Below, in pieces: positions 5,973 through 7,912 of a stretch of DNA of 7,912 nucleotides (position 1 is the first letter of the stretch; each line of letters starts with the position of its first letter). Location of the stretch: contig JAEYXI010000146.1 in NCBI GenBank assembly GCA_023428515.1, positions 1 through 7,912 on the forward strand. Reading direction: 5' to 3'. The DNA comes from Pseudomonadota bacterium (lineage in GTDB: Bacteria > Pseudomonadota > Alphaproteobacteria > Rhizobiales > Rhizobiaceae). The notes below the pieces were generated by a model that did not search any database, had not been told where the DNA came from, and saw only the letters and a list, made by a program, of their open reading frames with translations. The position numbers and the translations under genes were made by a program.

Positions 5973-7037
5973 TTGACGCTCGCCTCGCCGGCAGCAGAAC
6001 CCAGGAAGAGGCGCCGCAGCACTTCTTCCTTCGTCTGGGCCGTGCTGCGCTTCCTGTTCGTCGCCGCGATCACCTTCCTCGGGCTGATCGCGGTGACGTT
6101 CTTCATCGGCCGCATCATCCCGGTCGATCCGGTTCTGGCGATCGTCGGTGACCGCGCGCCGCAAAGCGTGGTCGAGGCGGCGCGCAAGCAGTATGGCTTC
6201 GACCTGCCTCTGTGGGAGCAGTTCTTCCTCTATGTGAAGAAGGCGCTGACGGGTGATTTCGGCACCTCCGTGTTATCGACCTATCCGGTGATGCAGGACA
6301 TTCTGCGGGTGTTTCCGGCGACGCTGGAGCTCGCCACGCTAGGCACGCTGATCGGCCTCGTCTTCGGCATCCCGCTCGGCGTGCTCGCCGCGGTGAAGCG
6401 CGGCAGCCTGATTGACCAGGCGGTGCGCATAATCGGCCTCGTCGGCTATTCCATGCCGATCTTCTGGCTCGGCCTGCTTGCCCTGCTCGTCTTCTACGCA
6501 AGGCTCGGCTGGGTCGAGGGACCGGGGCGCATCGGCATTGCCTATGAATACACCTTCACGCCGATCACAGGCCTCTTCCTGCTCGACGCGGCAATCCAGC
6601 GCGACTGGGGCGCCTTCCGCGACATCTTCTTCCACATCATCCTGCCGGCCTCGCTGCTCGGCTATTTCTCGATGGCCTATATCAGCCGCATGACGCGCTC
6701 CTTCATGCTGAACGAGCTCAGCCAGGAATACATCGTCGCGGCGCGCGCCAAGGGCCTGTCGGAAGCGCGCATCGTCTGGGGTCATGCGCTGCGCAACGCC
6801 GCGGTGCCGCTGGTGACTGTGATCGCGCTCTCCTACGCGACGCTGCTCGAGGGATCGGTGCTGACCGAGACGGTGTTCTCCTGGCCCGGCATCGGCCTCT
6901 ACCTCACCAACTCACTGCAAAACGCCGACATGAACGCCGTTCTCGGCGCCACGATCATCATCGGCAGCGTGTTCATCGGCCTCAACCTCATCTCCGACCT
7001 GCTCTACCAGCTGCTCGACCCGAGGACGCGGAGATGA
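5973..7037 (+). CDS. Peptide-type ABC transporter permease (DppB-like)
   Basis: This is one of the two inner-membrane permeases of the peptide importer, 354 residues from a TTG start. After a basic N-terminus (RKRRR at about residues 11-15) comes the first membrane segment, VLRFLFVAAITFLGLIAVTF, and then the DppB-type IIPVDPVLAIVGDRAP periplasmic stretch with YGFDLPLWEQFFLYVKKALTGDFGTS. The BPD_transp_1 (PF00528) core follows, with FPATLELATLGTLIGLVFGIPLG, the YSMPIFWLGLLALLVF segment and the cytoplasmic EAA-type coupling loop (AARAKGLSEARIVWGHALRN, from residue 256) that docks on the ATPase; the end LLYQLLDPRTRR is typical. The start is not secure: no Shine-Dalgarno sequence is visible before TTG 5973, and the frame closes upstream at the previous gene's stop, so the only other choice I see near the N-terminus is GTG at 6042, which also lacks one. 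The stop overlaps the next start by 4 nt (ATGA), implying translational coupling. Confidence 0.95.
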   Translation: MTLASPAAEPRKRRRSTSSFVWAVLRFLFVAAITFLGLIAVTFFIGRIIPVDPVLAIVGDRAPQSVVEAARKQYGFDLPLWEQFFLYVKKALTGDFGTSVLSTYPVMQDILRVFPATLELATLGTLIGLVFGIPLGVLAAVKRGSLIDQAVRIIGLVGYSMPIFWLGLLALLVFYARLGWVEGPGRIGIAYEYTFTPITGLFLLDAAIQRDWGAFRDIFFHIILPASLLGYFSMAYISRMTRSFMLNELSQEYIVAARAKGLSEARIVWGHALRNAAVPLVTVIALSYATLLEGSVLTETVFSWPGIGLYLTNSLQNADMNAVLGATIIIGSVFIGLNLISDLLYQLLDPRTRR

Positions 7038-7912
7038 GCGCCGCCGACGCATCGAAGCTCGGCTGGCGCGACTGGCTGCTGTCGGAGCGGCCGCAGTCGC
7101 GCGCACAGGCAGGCTTCGGCCGCGCCTATATGACCTGGCGGCGCTTCGCCGCCAACCGGCTGGCGGTCGTCGGGCTGGCGATCATCCTGGCGCTGGTGCT
7201 GGTGGCGATCTTTGCCGACGTGATCGCCCCCTATTCGCCCGTGGAAGGCGACCTCAGGACCATGCGGCTCCTGCCGCCGAGCGCCGCGCATCTGATGGGG
7301 ACCGACGACCTCGGACGGGATATCTTCAGCCGCGTCATCCACGGCTCACGGCTGACGCTCTACATCATCGTGCTGGTGGCGGTCATCGCCGCACCGATCG
7401 GCCTCGCGATGGGAACGATCGCCGGCTATGCAGGCGGCTGGACAGACGCGATCCTGATGCGGATCACCGATATCTTCCTCGCCTTCCCCAAGCTGATCCT
7501 GGCGCTCGCCTTCGTGGCGGCGCTCGGTCCTGGCGTCGAGAACGCCATCATCGCCATAGCCATCACCTCCTGGCCGCCCTATGCGCGCATCGCGCGGGCC
7601 GAGACGCTGACCGTGCGCAACTCCGACTACATCGCCGCGGTGCAATTGATGGGCGCCTCGCCCTTCCGCATCGTGCTCAGACACATCATGCCGCTCTGCC
7701 TGTCGTCGCTGATCGTGCGCGTGACGCTCGACATGGCGGGCGTCATCATCATCGCCGCCGGCCTCGGCTTCCTCGGCCTCGGCGCGCAGCCGCCGCTGCC
7801 CGAATGGGGCGCGATGATCGCGTCCGGCCGCCGCTTCATCCTTGACCAGTGGTGGGTCGCGGGCATGCCCGGCATCGCCATCCTCGTCGTCAGCCTCGGC
7901 TTCAACCTGCTC
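7034..7912 (+). CDS. Peptide-type ABC transporter permease (DppC-like), cut by the window end
   Basis: This is the second permease of the importer; 293 residues are visible and the frame is still open at the edge. Family members are about 300 residues and continue past the GFNLL seen here with a short tail, so probably only 10-20 residues are missing. The start is ATG 7034, overlapping the preceding TGA by 4 nt, with GGAG directly before it. Features in order: an N-terminal cytoplasmic stretch of about 45 residues, a membrane segment LAVVGLAIILALVLVAIFADVIAPYSP, the highly typical GTDDLGRD motif at 89-96 (preceded by MG), RVIHGSRLTLYI, a glycine-rich GLAMGTIAGYAGGW, DIFLAFPKLILALAFVAALG, the EAA-type loop (YIAAVQLMGASPFRIVLRHIMP, about residues 199-220), and GLGFLGLGAQPPLPEWGAMI near the end. 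ATPase genes of the DppD/DppF type are expected to follow immediately. The family call is certain; the peptide substrate is inferred from neighbours. Confidence 0.95.
   Translation, partial: MSAADASKLGWRDWLLSERPQSRAQAGFGRAYMTWRRFAANRLAVVGLAIILALVLVAIFADVIAPYSPVEGDLRTMRLLPPSAAHLMGTDDLGRDIFSRVIHGSRLTLYIIVLVAVIAAPIGLAMGTIAGYAGGWTDAILMRITDIFLAFPKLILALAFVAALGPGVENAIIAIAITSWPPYARIARAETLTVRNSDYIAAVQLMGASPFRIVLRHIMPLCLSSLIVRVTLDMAGVIIIAAGLGFLGLGAQPPLPEWGAMIASGRRFILDQWWVAGMPGIAILVVSLGFNLL

Noticed and set aside
3963..6164. A 733-codon open frame on the minus strand across the dipeptidase end, binding-protein gene and first permease
   Set aside because: It lies opposite three clearly real genes, with biased composition and no known motif; a high-GC antisense shadow.
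1..7912. Mobile elements, tRNA, CRISPR arrays, phage or toxin-antitoxin genes
   Set aside because: No transposase-like proteins, terminal repeats, regularly spaced repeats, tRNA-like folds or small paired genes were found; composition looks uniform throughout.

Overview
The window is about 7.9 kb of uniformly high-GC DNA with densely packed genes. Its protein families and gene style suggest an alphaproteobacterium, probably of the Hyphomicrobiales (rhizobia-like, e.g. Phyllobacteriaceae/Mesorhizobium). That placement is inferred from codon and GC character and from how familiar the proteins look; no database search was possible. It looks like ordinary chromosomal transport and metabolism DNA. 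I see no phage, IS element, CRISPR array, tRNA or rRNA.

Layout. (1) Minus strand, 19-1053: a complete BMP/Med-family solute-binding protein with a twin-arginine signal peptide; the rest of its ABC importer would lie beyond the left edge. (2) 1054-1236: a divergent intergenic region holding an inverted repeat, a CTTGAC box facing the BMP gene and a CTATAT box facing the other way. (3) Plus strand, from 1237 (or more likely 1294) to 3051: a complete half-size ABC exporter with fused membrane and ATPase domains (MsbA/LmrA-like). (4) 3052-3184: a spacer rich in inverted repeats. (5) Plus strand, 3185-4249: an M19 (renal-dipeptidase-type) metallodipeptidase. (6) Plus strand, 4308-5951: a family 5 peptide-type solute-binding protein with a Sec signal peptide. 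(7) 5973-7037: a DppB-like permease. (8) 7034 to beyond the right edge: a DppC-like permease, lacking only its last few residues.

Items 5-8 form a typical peptide-uptake operon. The binding protein captures a small peptide in the periplasm, the two permeases carry it across the inner membrane (powered by ATPases expected just right of the window), and the cytoplasmic dipeptidase cleaves it. The 21-nt gap between the binding-protein and first-permease genes is exactly a hairpin that ends against a TTG start with no visible Shine-Dalgarno sequence, a plausible device for making much more binding protein than permease. The dipeptidase keeps its metal ligands but has Trp where the human enzyme has the catalytic His152. 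I found no clearly novel multi-gene system; the findings are mid- to low-level points worth checking.
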